From: JBBKWX01 sp037969175
GTDB lineage: Bacteria > Bacteroidota > Bacteroidia > AKYH767-A > JBBKVM01
DNA length: 10,249 nt
Direction of reading: 5' to 3'
Assembly: GCA_037969175.1 (NCBI GenBank)
Contig: JBBKWX010000088.1
Location: 1 to 10,249 of the forward strand
Notes under the pieces: model-generated
What the model saw: the letters and a program-made list of their open reading frames with translations, nothing else
Database searches by the model: none
Told to the model about the DNA's origin: nothing
Made by a program: the position numbers and the translations under genes
Shown here: positions 1-6,930 of the stretch, one piece after another
Position numbering within the stretch: the stretch's first letter is position 1
How the letters are laid out: each line of letters begins with the position of its first letter

Positions 1-189
1 GGATCCGAACACATAACAAATCTTGTGGTCGGAAATATAGTTGCATTTGTTGTGGCATTAGTCGCTATTAAAGGCTTTATCACCTATCTGAATAAACATG
101 GGTTTAAGATGTTTGGTTATTATCGTATAGTGGTTGGTCTGCTTATTCTCATTCTGCATTTTGCAGGAATATCGTTGGAAATTATATAA
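1..189 (+). CDS. uppP: Undecaprenyl-diphosphatase UppP, C-terminal part (5' end outside window)
   Basis: This is the last 62 codons of a membrane protein whose start lies left of the window. The translation contains NIVAFVVALVAIKGF, then HGFKMFGYYRIVVGLLILIL, which closely matches the C-terminal end of the UppP/BacA family. UppP dephosphorylates undecaprenyl diphosphate at the membrane and so recycles the lipid carrier used for peptidoglycan and other surface polymers. Two hydrophobic segments are visible, at about residues 8-25 and 41-59 of the fragment, separated by the conserved GYYR motif. The catalytic motifs of the family lie in the missing part, so activity cannot be judged here. The stop codon TAA shares its last A with the ATG of truB (TAATG), indicating translational coupling in one operon. 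Confidence 0.88.
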   Translation, partial: GSEHITNLVVGNIVAFVVALVAIKGFITYLNKHGFKMFGYYRIVVGLLILILHFAGISLEII

Positions 190-884
190 TGTCTGATCTT
201 GAAAGCCCTCCCGGCGAAATATTGTTATTTGATAAGCCTTTGACCTGGACATCTTTTGATGTTGTAAAAAAGGTAAGAGGAGCTTTAAAGATCAAGAAAG
301 TAGGCCATGCGGGAACATTAGATCCATTGGCAACCGGATTACTCATTTTATGCACCGGCAAGTACACGAAAAGGATCAATGAGATTCAAGGTTTACCAAA
401 AGAATATACAGGAACTATTACTCTGGGGATGACAACAGATTCAGAAGATCTGGAGACAGAGCCTGTATATTCCGGTGATGCTGCTATCATTACTTCTGAA
501 CAGATCGGATCAGCCGCATTAAAGCTTACCGGAAAACTCATGCAAAGACCACCTTTACATTCTGCAAAGTGGGTTGATGGTAAAAGAGCTTATGTTTTGG
601 CAAGACAGGGCTCCGATCATAAATTAAATCCGGTGGAGATCGAAGTCCATTCTTTTGAGATCAGTAAAATTGATCTACCCATAATACATTTCAAAGTAAA
701 TTGTTCTAAAGGTACCTATATCAGGTCTCTGGCCCGCGACATGGGTGAGCTTTTAGGTTGTGGTGCACATTTGAGTTCCCTGCGCAGAACCGCTATTGGA
801 CAATATGCTGTTTCCGACGCTCATGATGTTGTAAGCTTCTGTAAGCAAGCGATAGAGCTTAGGCGCTCCAATGGAACGGCCTAG
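189..884 (+). CDS. truB: tRNA pseudouridine(55) synthase TruB
   Basis: A 231-residue TruB, which isomerises U55 in the T-loop of tRNAs to pseudouridine in the cytoplasm. The catalytic-domain signature GHAGTLDPLATGLL is at residues 39-52, with the nucleophilic Asp at 45. The second family motif (RPPLHSAKWVDGKRAYVLAR) and the third (SKGTYIRSLARDMGELLG) follow in order. The protein is much shorter than E. coli TruB (about 314 residues). It stops soon after the catalytic domain and lacks a C-terminal PUA-type domain, as is common for TruB of Bacteroidota. The ATG overlaps the uppP stop codon, which fixes the start and suggests co-transcription with uppP. The N-terminus MSDLESPPGEILLFDKP leads directly into the usual DKPxGxTSFDVV-type opening, so no alternative start is needed. 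Confidence 0.96.
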   Translation: MSDLESPPGEILLFDKPLTWTSFDVVKKVRGALKIKKVGHAGTLDPLATGLLILCTGKYTKRINEIQGLPKEYTGTITLGMTTDSEDLETEPVYSGDAAIITSEQIGSAALKLTGKLMQRPPLHSAKWVDGKRAYVLARQGSDHKLNPVEIEVHSFEISKIDLPIIHFKVNCSKGTYIRSLARDMGELLGCGAHLSSLRRTAIGQYAVSDAHDVVSFCKQAIELRRSNGTA

Positions 885-918
885 TGGCGGTTGTTTCATT
901 CAAATGGTGATTATAAAT

Positions 919-930
919 TGATTATAATCA
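919..930. promoter_or_regulatory. Perfect 12-bp palindrome between truB and queA (possible operator)
   Basis: TGATTATAATCA is its own reverse complement. Its first nine bases except the last step are also present just upstream as TGATTATAA at 908-916, giving a direct half-repeat with 11-bp spacing, about one helical turn. It lies roughly 20 bp upstream of the proposed -33 region of the queA promoter. A dimeric regulator could bind here, but AT-rich palindromes of this size also arise by chance, so function is inference. Confidence 0.3.
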
Positions 931-947
931 GAATGGTACAACAAATG

Positions 948-980
948 TCTGGACTTTGGCTCTTTGATTCACTATCTTTG
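948..980 (+). promoter_or_regulatory. Bacteroidota-type promoter for queA
   Basis: TATCTTTG at 973-980 matches the Bacteroidota -7 consensus TAnnTTTG exactly. TCTG at 948-951, a one-mismatch version of the -33 TTTG, lies 21 bp upstream, within the normal 19-21 bp spacing. Transcription would begin a few bases after 980 and leave a leader of roughly 35 nt before the queA ATG at 1022. The leader does not resemble a preQ1 riboswitch. The promoter implies that queA-ispD can be transcribed separately from uppP-truB. Confidence 0.6.
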
Positions 981-1021
981 CGCCCCCTAAAGTAGACATT
1001 GCACATAATTTATTTATATTA

Positions 1022-2071
1022 ATGAAACTCTCTCAATTCAAATTTACTCTTCCTGAAGGCCTATTAGCAACACACCCTGCATCTCAACGTGATGAGTCCA
1101 GACTAATGGTGATTGATAGAAAGAAGGGCACCATAGAACATAAAGTTTTCAAGGATGTATTGGATTACTTCGATGAGGATGATGTGATGATCTTGAATAA
1201 TACCAAGGTTTTTCCTGCCAGATTATATGGCAATAAAGAAAAGACAGGTGCCAAGATCGAAGTATTTCTTTTAAGAGAATTGAATCGTGAAAGTCGTCTT
1301 TGGGATGTTCTGGTTGATCCGGCGCGTAAGATCAGAATTGGAAATAAACTTTATTTCGGTGATGATGATATGTTGGTAGCTGAAGTTATCGATAATACCA
1401 CATCCCGCGGTAGAACTCTTAGATTCCTTTTTGATGGTCCGTATGATGAGTTCAAAAAAACTATTGAGTCATTAGGCAATACCCCGCTTCCAAAATATAT
1501 AAAGCGTAAAGCTGAACCGGAAGATAAGGATAGATACCAAACAGTTTATGCAAAACATGAAGGTGCAGTTGCTGCTCCTACGGCAGGACTTCATTTTAGT
1601 CGTGAACTTTTGAAAAGACTTGAGCTAAAAGGTGTCACTTTTGCCGAAGTTACACTTCACGTGGGTCTTGGAACATTTAGACCAGTTGAAGTAGAAGATC
1701 TGACCAAGCATAAAATGGATTCTGAACAATTTAAGATTGAACAACCTGCTTGCGAAATTGTTAATTTGGGTAAAGAAAAAAAGAAAAGGATCTGTGCTGT
1801 AGGAACTACTTCTATGCGTGCAATCGAATCTTCAGTTTCTACATTAGGCGAATTGAAGCCTGCTGAAGGTTGGACTAACAAGTTCATTTTCCCTCCTTAT
1901 GATTTCAGTGTTGCTAATTGCATGATCACAAATTTCCATATGCCTGAATCTACTTTATTGATGATGGTTTCAGCATTTGGTGGATATGATCTTATTACTG
2001 AAGCATATCGTCAGGCTATAAAAGAAAAGTATCGCTTCTATACCTATGGCGATGCAATGCTGATTCTATAA
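1022..2071 (+). CDS. queA: S-adenosylmethionine:tRNA ribosyltransferase-isomerase QueA
   Basis: A 349-residue QueA, close to the E. coli length (356). It transfers and rearranges the ribosyl group of SAM onto 7-aminomethyl-7-deazaguanine at the tRNA wobble position to give epoxyqueuosine, the penultimate step of queuosine synthesis. Family features run the full length: the FxLPEGLLATHPASQRDESRLMV-type N-terminus, DVMILNNTKVFPARLYG, an EVFLL segment, DRYQTVYAKHEGAVAAPTAGLHF, the HVGLGTFRPV motif, and MITNFHMPESTLLMMVSAFGG near the C-terminus. No key segment is missing. It has its own promoter upstream and is followed 6 bases later by ispD, so the two probably form one transcript. The other queuosine genes are not in the window. 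Confidence 0.97.
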   Translation: MKLSQFKFTLPEGLLATHPASQRDESRLMVIDRKKGTIEHKVFKDVLDYFDEDDVMILNNTKVFPARLYGNKEKTGAKIEVFLLRELNRESRLWDVLVDPARKIRIGNKLYFGDDDMLVAEVIDNTTSRGRTLRFLFDGPYDEFKKTIESLGNTPLPKYIKRKAEPEDKDRYQTVYAKHEGAVAAPTAGLHFSRELLKRLELKGVTFAEVTLHVGLGTFRPVEVEDLTKHKMDSEQFKIEQPACEIVNLGKEKKKRICAVGTTSMRAIESSVSTLGELKPAEGWTNKFIFPPYDFSVANCMITNFHMPESTLLMMVSAFGGYDLITEAYRQAIKEKYRFYTYGDAMLIL

Positions 2072-2077
2072 TTTGAA

Positions 2078-2758
2078 ATGGCTGACGGGCTCATTCTAGT
2101 GGCCGGAGGTTCCGGTACCCGAATGGGGAGCAAGATCCCCAAGCAGTTTATGTTGCTTGGAGATAAACCGGTCATTCTTCATACTCTTGAAAAATTCTAC
2201 AATGCCATTCCGGGTATTGAGATCACCATCGTACTTCCTGCTGATCAGATTGAAGTATGGAATTCACTATGCAAGCAATTTGTGGTTAACATCCCACATC
2301 AGATCTGCATTGGTGGAGAAACCCGCTCAGGATCGGTACTGAATGGATTGCAAGCATGCAATTCTGATGGTATCATCGCAGTTCATGATGCTGTAAGACC
2401 CTTGCTTAGCGCTGACCTGATCCGGAATTGTTTTGAAGAAGCACGCAAAAACGGGACAGCAATTCCCTGTGTTCCACTCAAAGATTCTATTCGCAGCATT
2501 CATGGTGTTACGAATATGCATGAGGATAGAGAACAATTCAAATTGATCCAGACACCACAGTGTTTTAAAAGTGACATACTGCGAAAAGCATATTCTACCT
2601 GGGATGGAGTTTCGGTAAGTGATGATGCCGGACTTGTTGAAATGATCGGTGAATCCATACATTTATGTCCCGGAGAAGCAGATAATATTAAAATTACCGA
2701 CAGTTCAGATCTGTTATTTGCAGAATCATTGATCAACCTATCCAATGATCAAGGCTGA
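2078..2758 (+). CDS. ispD: 2-C-methyl-D-erythritol 4-phosphate cytidylyltransferase IspD
   Basis: A 226-residue IspD, which joins CTP and 2-C-methyl-D-erythritol 4-phosphate to form CDP-ME in the MEP route to isoprenoids. The nucleotide-binding loop LVAGGSGTRMGSKIPKQF is at residues 7-24, with the conserved Arg15 and Lys22. It is followed by GGETRSGSVLNGL (79-91), HDAVRPLL (103-110), VPLKDSI (132-138), TPQCF (159-163), SDDAGLVE (181-188) and the substrate-binding NIKIT (203-207). All signature motifs are intact and the length is normal. It starts 6 bases after the queA stop and is probably translated from the queA transcript. Its last 26 bases overlap the 3' end of the convergent DoxX-like gene. 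No hairpin terminator is evident after it. Confidence 0.96.
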   Translation: MADGLILVAGGSGTRMGSKIPKQFMLLGDKPVILHTLEKFYNAIPGIEITIVLPADQIEVWNSLCKQFVVNIPHQICIGGETRSGSVLNGLQACNSDGIIAVHDAVRPLLSADLIRNCFEEARKNGTAIPCVPLKDSIRSIHGVTNMHEDREQFKLIQTPQCFKSDILRKAYSTWDGVSVSDDAGLVEMIGESIHLCPGEADNIKITDSSDLLFAESLINLSNDQG

Positions 2759-3143
2759 ATGTATCCCAGGCTTCCGGTAAAAAAAGTAAAAGTAACAGCA
2801 AGATAATTCTGGGGAACGCGTGTTTAGTGTCCCATAAATTATTCAGCATTCCTAAACCGGCAGAAGCCATTAACAGGTCAATTCCCAAAAGGTAAAGTGC
2901 TGGGTATTTAAAAAGTCCCAATACTAAAAGTGCTCCGCATATCAATTCAATAAATGAAGTAAGGTAAGCTCCAATAACCAGTAATATCCGAGGCAACCCG
3001 GTTTGTTTGTATGGATATTCAAAAGTTTTGATCACCCCACTGATACCAATCTTGAAAACTTTATCATATCCCTGGAAAAAAAATAACAATCCCAGAAAAA
3101 CCCGGGCAATGAATACCGCAAAGGACTCGTGCATTTCAATCAT
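2733..3143 (-). CDS. DoxX-family small membrane protein
   Basis: A 136-residue hydrophobic protein with about four membrane segments, at roughly residues 9-26, 52-75, 80-98 and 109-124. The N-terminal stretch RVFLGLLFFFQGYDKVFKIG fits the DoxX-family pattern of an Arg, a Gly-rich first helix and a G-x-x-K exit. DoxX-family proteins are widespread inner-membrane proteins. Some have been linked to quinone-dependent oxidoreductase or oxidative-stress functions, but the exact role of this one cannot be read from the sequence. Translation may start at 3143 or at a second ATG at 3134 (MIEMHES); no clear ribosome-binding site decides between them. It converges on ispD and overlaps its last 26 bases. 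It is divergent from the carboxypeptidase gene, with a 224-bp gap between them. Confidence 0.8.
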   Translation of the reverse strand: MIEMHESFAVFIARVFLGLLFFFQGYDKVFKIGISGVIKTFEYPYKQTGLPRILLVIGAYLTSFIELICGALLVLGLFKYPALYLLGIDLLMASAGLGMLNNLWDTKHAFPRIILLLLLLFLPEAWDTFSLDHWIG

Positions 3144-3367
3144 ATTTTCTGTATTATCATTCTATTGTAATAATAAGAAGGTCTTTACAATATTCAAAGT
3201 AAATAAGTTGAACTATTATGAATAAAGGGTCGTAAAACCCGGGAGTAATCTCTTATGGTTTTTCAACATTGCATTGTTGGAAATATCATTTAGTAACAGT
3301 AATACGCGTATCAATTTGAACTAAACTTGCGTTAGTAGAATAATACAGCATATATAACATTGAAAAA
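3144..3367. other. Divergent intergenic region between doxX-like gene and carboxypeptidase gene
   Basis: This 224-bp AT-rich stretch must hold promoters for two diverging genes. On the + strand TAAACTTG at 3322-3329 is a one-mismatch version of the TAnnTTTG -7 box, about 38 bp before the carboxypeptidase ATG, but no convincing -33 element is placed correctly. A short stem with CAACA at 3264-3268 and TGTTG at 3275-3279 around a 6-nt loop is present; it lacks a T-tract and does not look like a terminator. No gene or repeat was found. Confidence 0.35.
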
Positions 3368-4876
3368 ATGAGGAAAAACAACCATTTGCGCCTGATTCTC
3401 TTTACAATGGCCACATTGGTGTTTGTAATTTTTCCTGATACAATGGGAGCTAGCAAATCAACTAATTCACCGGTACTAAGCTCCGAATTATCAAAAACAA
3501 GATTAGTGATCCCGGCAGAAGATCGCTTTACATGTGAATTCTTGCCCGGGTTAGTCTCAAAAGATTATATTCCAAGAGGAGGATTACTGTATGATGAAGT
3601 TAGTAAAAAGGTAGTTTGGGTAAAGAATCCCGAAATAGCTTACCCGATCGCTTCTCTTACAAAAATGATGGTGGCTCTCATAACTATGGAGGAGATCAAG
3701 TCAGGTGCGATTACCTGGGAAACCAATGTTAGGGTAACTCGTGAAGCTGTTGCTCAAGGAGGTTCAAGGGTAAACATAAAAATTGGGGATACCTTCACAA
3801 TAGAAGAATTAATGAAATCCGCAATGATCTCTTCCGGGAATGATGCTGCTTTTCTTTTAGGACAATTTATCGGAAGAACAGAAGTAAATTTCGTAGAGAG
3901 AATGAATAAACGGGCTCGTGAGCTGGGAATGACGGAAACGTTTTTTTCTAATCCTACGGGAATGCCGGCTCCAAATTCGATAAATGATAATCGTGCATCT
4001 TCTTATGATCTGCTTGCACTTGCATTGGAAATGCTGAAGTACGATGAACTTGTATACATATCCAGCCTTAGTGATGCTACATTGAAGTTAGGAAGCAAAT
4101 CAGTTCCATTGAGAAATCACAATCGTCTTGCAGTTGACTACAAAGATGAAATTGATGGATTAAAGACCGGGTACACTCGCAATGCTAAGTTCTGTCTCGT
4201 CGCAACTTCAAACCGGTGTTCTCACCGATTGATCGGTATCGTACTGGGAGTTGAATCAACATATACGAGAAATGATTTTGTAGCTGGTATGATGAGTAAT
4301 TATTATACCTCTATTGGATTAGGCAGATTAGGAGAAATAGAAGATGCAGCTCCATCGATCATCCAAATTCCTGCTCTTGCTAATACTTCCAGATCAACTT
4401 TGATCATTGAGCCGGCTCAGATAAAAAATGAACCCTTACTGCTTAAGACTTCTATTCAGCCAGTTTACCATAAAGTAAAAAGAGGGGAGACATTATCCGG
4501 GCTGAGTGATAAATACAACACATCTCTAAGAAATATAAAGTCTTGGAATAATTTGAGATCAAACTCGATTCAGATTGGTCAGAAACTGATCGTTAAAAAA
4601 GAAACGGTCAAAGAAAGAGTAGCTCCGGAGCATACTGTTAAAGCACAGATCATAGAAAAGCCAAGTGAAACTAAAGTGGTTGCAGTGCCAACTCCAAAAC
4701 CCCAACTACCACCTTCGAAATTTGTATATCATACGGTTAAGAAAGGTGATACTTTGTGGAATATTGCGCAACAATATCAGGGTGTTTCTGTTGAGGACCT
4801 CAAGCAGCTCAACAATATCAAGGATGCCAGAAGCATTACTCCGGGCATGAAGATCAAAGTTAAGTCTAACGCATAG
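3368..4876 (+). CDS. Secreted D-alanyl-D-alanine carboxypeptidase (PBP5/DacA family) with two LysM domains
   Basis: A 502-residue serine peptidase predicted to remove the terminal D-Ala from peptidoglycan pentapeptides in the periplasm. Residues 1-28 form a signal peptide (basic start, hydrophobic core, cleavage near MGA-SKS). The S11-family active site is complete: SLTK at 96-99 (nucleophile Ser96, general base Lys99), SGN at 156-158 and KTG at 266-268. Two LysM peptidoglycan-binding repeats follow, at about 366-410 (YHKVKRGETLSGLSDKYN) and 453-498 (YHTVKKGDTLWNIAQQYQ). They are joined by a Pro/Lys/Val-rich linker at about 411-452. In E. coli PBP5 the catalytic domain is followed by a beta domain and an amphipathic membrane anchor; here LysM repeats occupy the C-terminus and probably hold the enzyme on the wall instead. 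The start at 3368 gives a good signal peptide. The next gene begins 53 bases downstream. Confidence 0.93.
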   Translation: MRKNNHLRLILFTMATLVFVIFPDTMGASKSTNSPVLSSELSKTRLVIPAEDRFTCEFLPGLVSKDYIPRGGLLYDEVSKKVVWVKNPEIAYPIASLTKMMVALITMEEIKSGAITWETNVRVTREAVAQGGSRVNIKIGDTFTIEELMKSAMISSGNDAAFLLGQFIGRTEVNFVERMNKRARELGMTETFFSNPTGMPAPNSINDNRASSYDLLALALEMLKYDELVYISSLSDATLKLGSKSVPLRNHNRLAVDYKDEIDGLKTGYTRNAKFCLVATSNRCSHRLIGIVLGVESTYTRNDFVAGMMSNYYTSIGLGRLGEIEDAAPSIIQIPALANTSRSTLIIEPAQIKNEPLLLKTSIQPVYHKVKRGETLSGLSDKYNTSLRNIKSWNNLRSNSIQIGQKLIVKKETVKERVAPEHTVKAQIIEKPSETKVVAVPTPKPQLPPSKFVYHTVKKGDTLWNIAQQYQGVSVEDLKQLNNIKDARSITPGMKIKVKSNA

Positions 4877-4929
4877 TTTTTCTGTGGTATGACTTTTGAG
4901 AAATAGATATCATACTAAATTAATTTTTG

Positions 4930-5490
4930 ATGAAAAAAACACTCCTTATCCTTTTAGGATTACTTCCTTTTACTATTGCCACTGCCCAAACCGATGCTCC
5001 TAAAGCGCCTGAAATGCCGATCGATCCGATTACTAAATTGATTAGTTATACGGACGTATCACAGGTTGATGGTGTTCCCGGTAAAGAGATCTACACAAGA
5101 GCTTTGAAATGGTTCAATGCATATTATGTAAACCCTACAGATGTGATCCGCGAGAACGAGCCTGAGAAAAATCGTATCATGGGTAAACACAGATTCAAGA
5201 TCTTCAATGAAGCAGATAAAAAGGGAGTGGTAACCGAAGCAGGCTATGTTGAATATAGTGTGATCGTTGCAGCAAGAGATGGAAGATATAAGGCTGAGCT
5301 AACTAATATCAATTGGAAACTTCTCTCTTATTATCCTATCGAACGGTGGATGGATAAATCTTCTGCTACATATCTCCCGGCCTATGATTATTACCTTGCA
5401 CAAACGGATGAGTTTTCAAAGAAATTGATCTCTGATCTGAATAAGGTACTAACCGCGAAACCGGTAAAAGATACTCGCGACGACTGGTAA
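4930..5490 (+). CDS. Small secreted DUF4468-like protein
   Basis: A 186-residue exported protein. MKKTLLILLGLLPFTIATAQ is a signal peptide, with cleavage expected after Ala or Gln at TAQ-TDA, a common pattern in Bacteroidota. The mature part opens with MPIDPITKLISYTDVSQVDGVPGKEIYTRALKWFNAYYV, which resembles the start of DUF4468, a Bacteroidota domain of unknown function with a TBP-like fold. The later INWKLLSYYPIERWMD segment also fits that family by recollection. An in-frame TTG at 4927 is a possible start, but the ATG at 4930 is preferred. No membrane helix or catalytic motif is seen. It may share a transcript with the carboxypeptidase gene and ends just before a strong terminator. Function is unknown. 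Confidence 0.75.
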   Translation: MKKTLLILLGLLPFTIATAQTDAPKAPEMPIDPITKLISYTDVSQVDGVPGKEIYTRALKWFNAYYVNPTDVIRENEPEKNRIMGKHRFKIFNEADKKGVVTEAGYVEYSVIVAARDGRYKAELTNINWKLLSYYPIERWMDKSSATYLPAYDYYLAQTDEFSKKLISDLNKVLTAKPVKDTRDDW

Positions 5491-5502
5491 AAAAACTAAA
5501 TA

Positions 5503-6684
5503 TTAAATGAGCCTCCTGACAGAACTTTCTTTCAGGAGGTTTTTGTTTTTATCCAATCCTGTGATCAAATTTAGTCCGGGAATAAATCCTTTGCGGATCT
5601 TTCCAAACCTATCATGAATACCTAGAAAAGAGGCGCCATTTATAGTGGCCCATTCTATTAATAGATCTAATGAAACCCCCGACCGGCTTAATATCTTCAT
5701 CTCTTCAAGTATGGATAAGCTTCCATTCGAAGCAAGACTATCTGTACCCAGACAAACTTTTCCATCCAACTTAGAATACAGATTTAGTTGAGGTAATTTA
5801 TCTTCAATATAAAGATTTGCTAAAGGGCATAGACACCAATATCCAACATCCGTATATTTCTTAAACCAATTAATATCTTCCAATGTAGCAACCGTATTAT
5901 GAACCAACAAGATCGGATTACATTTTGGCAGAAAAATAACGGTCGACATCAATGAATCATACCCGCTTGCTTTCCATTTACTAATATCAATTCCAAAGTC
6001 TTTGATGCGATCAGGAATAGGTCCCGACTTATCTTTAAAAAACAAATTCTCATCCTCGTTTTCCTGCATATGAATGCTTAGCAAACCGTTGTTTTCATAA
6101 GCCCAGGAATTGATCTTCATGAATAGTTTTTCTGAAACTGAATAAGGCGAATGAGGAACTATGGATGCATTTCCTTTTCCAATATTTTTTGTTTTTTGAT
6201 AAAGATCCAGTCCTCTTTCGAATGATCTGTCAGCATGTTCAGGATCAAATCCGAAGAGTTCGATAAAGGAGTGATAATAGATCTTGGATCTTGATTTTAT
6301 CTGAAAAGATGAATCTCCATTGCATATATCCCCAACGGCAACTATCCCATTTTCCTCCATCAACCTGTCGGCTTGCTCCATAGCCAATTGCCTTGTTTCC
6401 TCATCAGCAACACGCACTTTCATGATATCGCGTATGAATACATCCAAGCCTGTATGTTGAGGGATTGCATCTTTTAAATGAGATAGTTCAAGATGGCAAT
6501 GCGCATTCACAAAACCCGGACAAATGATACCCTCATGAAACTCGATGTTTTGCTCCGGAGAAATATTGGGATTGCCTTTTTCAAGCACATCTAAGATCCT
6601 CCCAACATCATCCGTAACAACAACCCCCTCTTCAACAGGAGCCCCATCAGATGTGTAAATGGTATCAGCACTAAAAAAACGCAT
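5503..6684 (-). CDS. Amidohydrolase of the COG0402 (deaminase/chlorohydrolase) group
   Basis: A 393-residue metal-dependent hydrolase beginning MRFFSADTIYTSDG. It has the metal-binding and catalytic set of the deaminase/chlorohydrolase branch: HCH at 62-64 (VNAHCHLELSHL), PHSPYSVS at 177-184, His205 with Glu208 three residues on (SIHMQE), His262 (LLVHNT) and Asp315 in GTDSLASN. CPLANLYIED at 286-295 corresponds to the family CPxSN region. These features support hydrolytic deamination of an aromatic amine such as a purine, pterin or aminodeoxyfutalosine; the substrate cannot be settled from sequence alone. The frame is open upstream to an ATG at 6768, but that 28-residue extension (with YEIRITRYD) is translated from the intergenic repeat at 6721-6750 and precedes the natural amidohydrolase opening, so the start at 6684 is preferred. 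The last codons encode the terminator of the opposite gene. Confidence 0.87.
   Translation of the reverse strand: MRFFSADTIYTSDGAPVEEGVVVTDDVGRILDVLEKGNPNISPEQNIEFHEGIICPGFVNAHCHLELSHLKDAIPQHTGLDVFIRDIMKVRVADEETRQLAMEQADRLMEENGIVAVGDICNGDSSFQIKSRSKIYYHSFIELFGFDPEHADRSFERGLDLYQKTKNIGKGNASIVPHSPYSVSEKLFMKINSWAYENNGLLSIHMQENEDENLFFKDKSGPIPDRIKDFGIDISKWKASGYDSLMSTVIFLPKCNPILLVHNTVATLEDINWFKKYTDVGYWCLCPLANLYIEDKLPQLNLYSKLDGKVCLGTDSLASNGSLSILEEMKILSRSGVSLDLLIEWATINGASFLGIHDRFGKIRKGFIPGLNLITGLDKNKNLLKESSVRRLI
5512..5551 (+). terminator. Intrinsic terminator after the DUF4468-like gene
   Basis: CCTCCTGA (5512-5519) pairs perfectly with TCAGGAGG (5532-5539) across a 12-nt loop, followed directly by TTTTTGTTTTT at 5540-5550. 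This is a classic rho-independent terminator for the + strand genes. It lies inside the reading frame of the convergent amidohydrolase gene, whose stop codon is at 5503-5505. Confidence 0.88.
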
Positions 6685-6687
6685 ATG

Positions 6688-6695
6688 CAAATTAA
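6688..6695 (-). promoter_or_regulatory. Possible weak -7 element for the amidohydrolase gene
   Basis: Read on the minus strand, these bases are TTAATTTG. They contain TAATTTG, one T short of the TAnnTTTG consensus, and end 3 bases before the chosen ATG at 6684. No -33 TTTG is seen at the right distance. If used, the message would be essentially leaderless. Confidence 0.2.
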
Positions 6696-6720
6696 GGGAA
6701 TAGTATTGGGTTTGGAAAGG

Positions 6721-6750
6721 ATCGTATCTCGTAATTCGTATCTCGTAATT
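6721..6750 (+). repeat. 30-bp repeat A, copy 1 (two tandem CGTATCTCGTAATT units)
   Basis: AT followed by two perfect tandem copies of CGTATCTCGTAATT (6723-6736 and 6737-6750). The same 30 bases recur without a mismatch at 6834-6863, and inverted at 7993-8022. This copy lies upstream of the amidohydrolase start. Strings of this type, which translate to peptides such as YEIRITRYE, are remembered as frequent in intergenic DNA of Bacteroidota; their origin is not known to me. Confidence 0.92.
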
Positions 6751-6759
6751 GATTTCCTG

Positions 6760-6828
6760 TTTTACCACGGAGGGCTCAGAGTAGAATCTTTCTTTTTCAA
6801 ATAATTTTCAATCGCACAGAGAGCACAG
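6760..6828 (+). repeat. 70-bp repeat B with CACAGAG-like motifs, left copy
   Basis: The 69 bases begin TTTTACCACGGAG and end CACAGAGAGCACAG, with the shared core TCTTTTTCAAATAA in the middle. The reverse complement of 8152-8221 aligns along the full length with 60 of 70 columns identical, 9 mismatches and 1 gap (counted by hand). The unit is not itself palindromic. It holds CACAGAG-like direct motifs at both ends. It sits exactly between two copies of repeat A. Confidence 0.88.
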
Positions 6829-6833
6829 ATGAC

Positions 6834-6863
6834 ATCGTATCTCGTAATTCGTATCTCGTAATT
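6834..6863 (+). repeat. 30-bp repeat A, copy 2
   Basis: Identical to 6721-6750 and in the same orientation, so the two copies flank the left repeat B directly. Including the preceding C at 6833, 31 bases match the inverted copy downstream of rlmN. It lies 68 bp upstream of the rlmN start codon. Confidence 0.92.
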
Positions 6864-6910
6864 TTCATTCACTCTTCCCTGAATAAATTCAAGAAAGGGC
6901 ATAAGAGATT

Positions 6911-6926
6911 GTAATTCGTATCTTTG
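6911..6926 (+). promoter_or_regulatory. rlmN promoter -7 element within a degenerate repeat-A unit
   Basis: TATCTTTG at 6919-6926 matches the Bacteroidota -7 box TAnnTTTG exactly. The 13 bases GTAATTCGTATCT at 6911-6923 are identical to the junction of the two 14-mers in repeat A, after which the repeat reads CG and the promoter reads TTG. No -33 TTTG is present at 19-21 bp upstream. The box ends only 4 bases before the rlmN ATG, so the transcript would start at or very near the start codon. Confidence 0.6.
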
Positions 6927-6930
6927 CAGC

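Noticed and set aside
981..1021. preQ1 riboswitch in the queA leader
   Set aside because: The leader is only about 40 nt, AT-rich, and shows neither the expected hairpin nor the A-rich pseudoknot strand.
4887..4915. Terminator between the carboxypeptidase and DUF4468-like genes (GTATGA/TCATAC stem)
   Set aside because: The stem is short and AT-rich, the loop is 17 nt, and no T-tract follows, so read-through is more likely.
6685..6768. 28-residue N-terminal extension of the amidohydrolase from an upstream ATG at 6768
   Set aside because: The extension is translated from repeat A and adjoining spacer (YEIRITRYD), while the family-like sequence begins at MRFFSADTIY. The ATG at 6684 is the better start.
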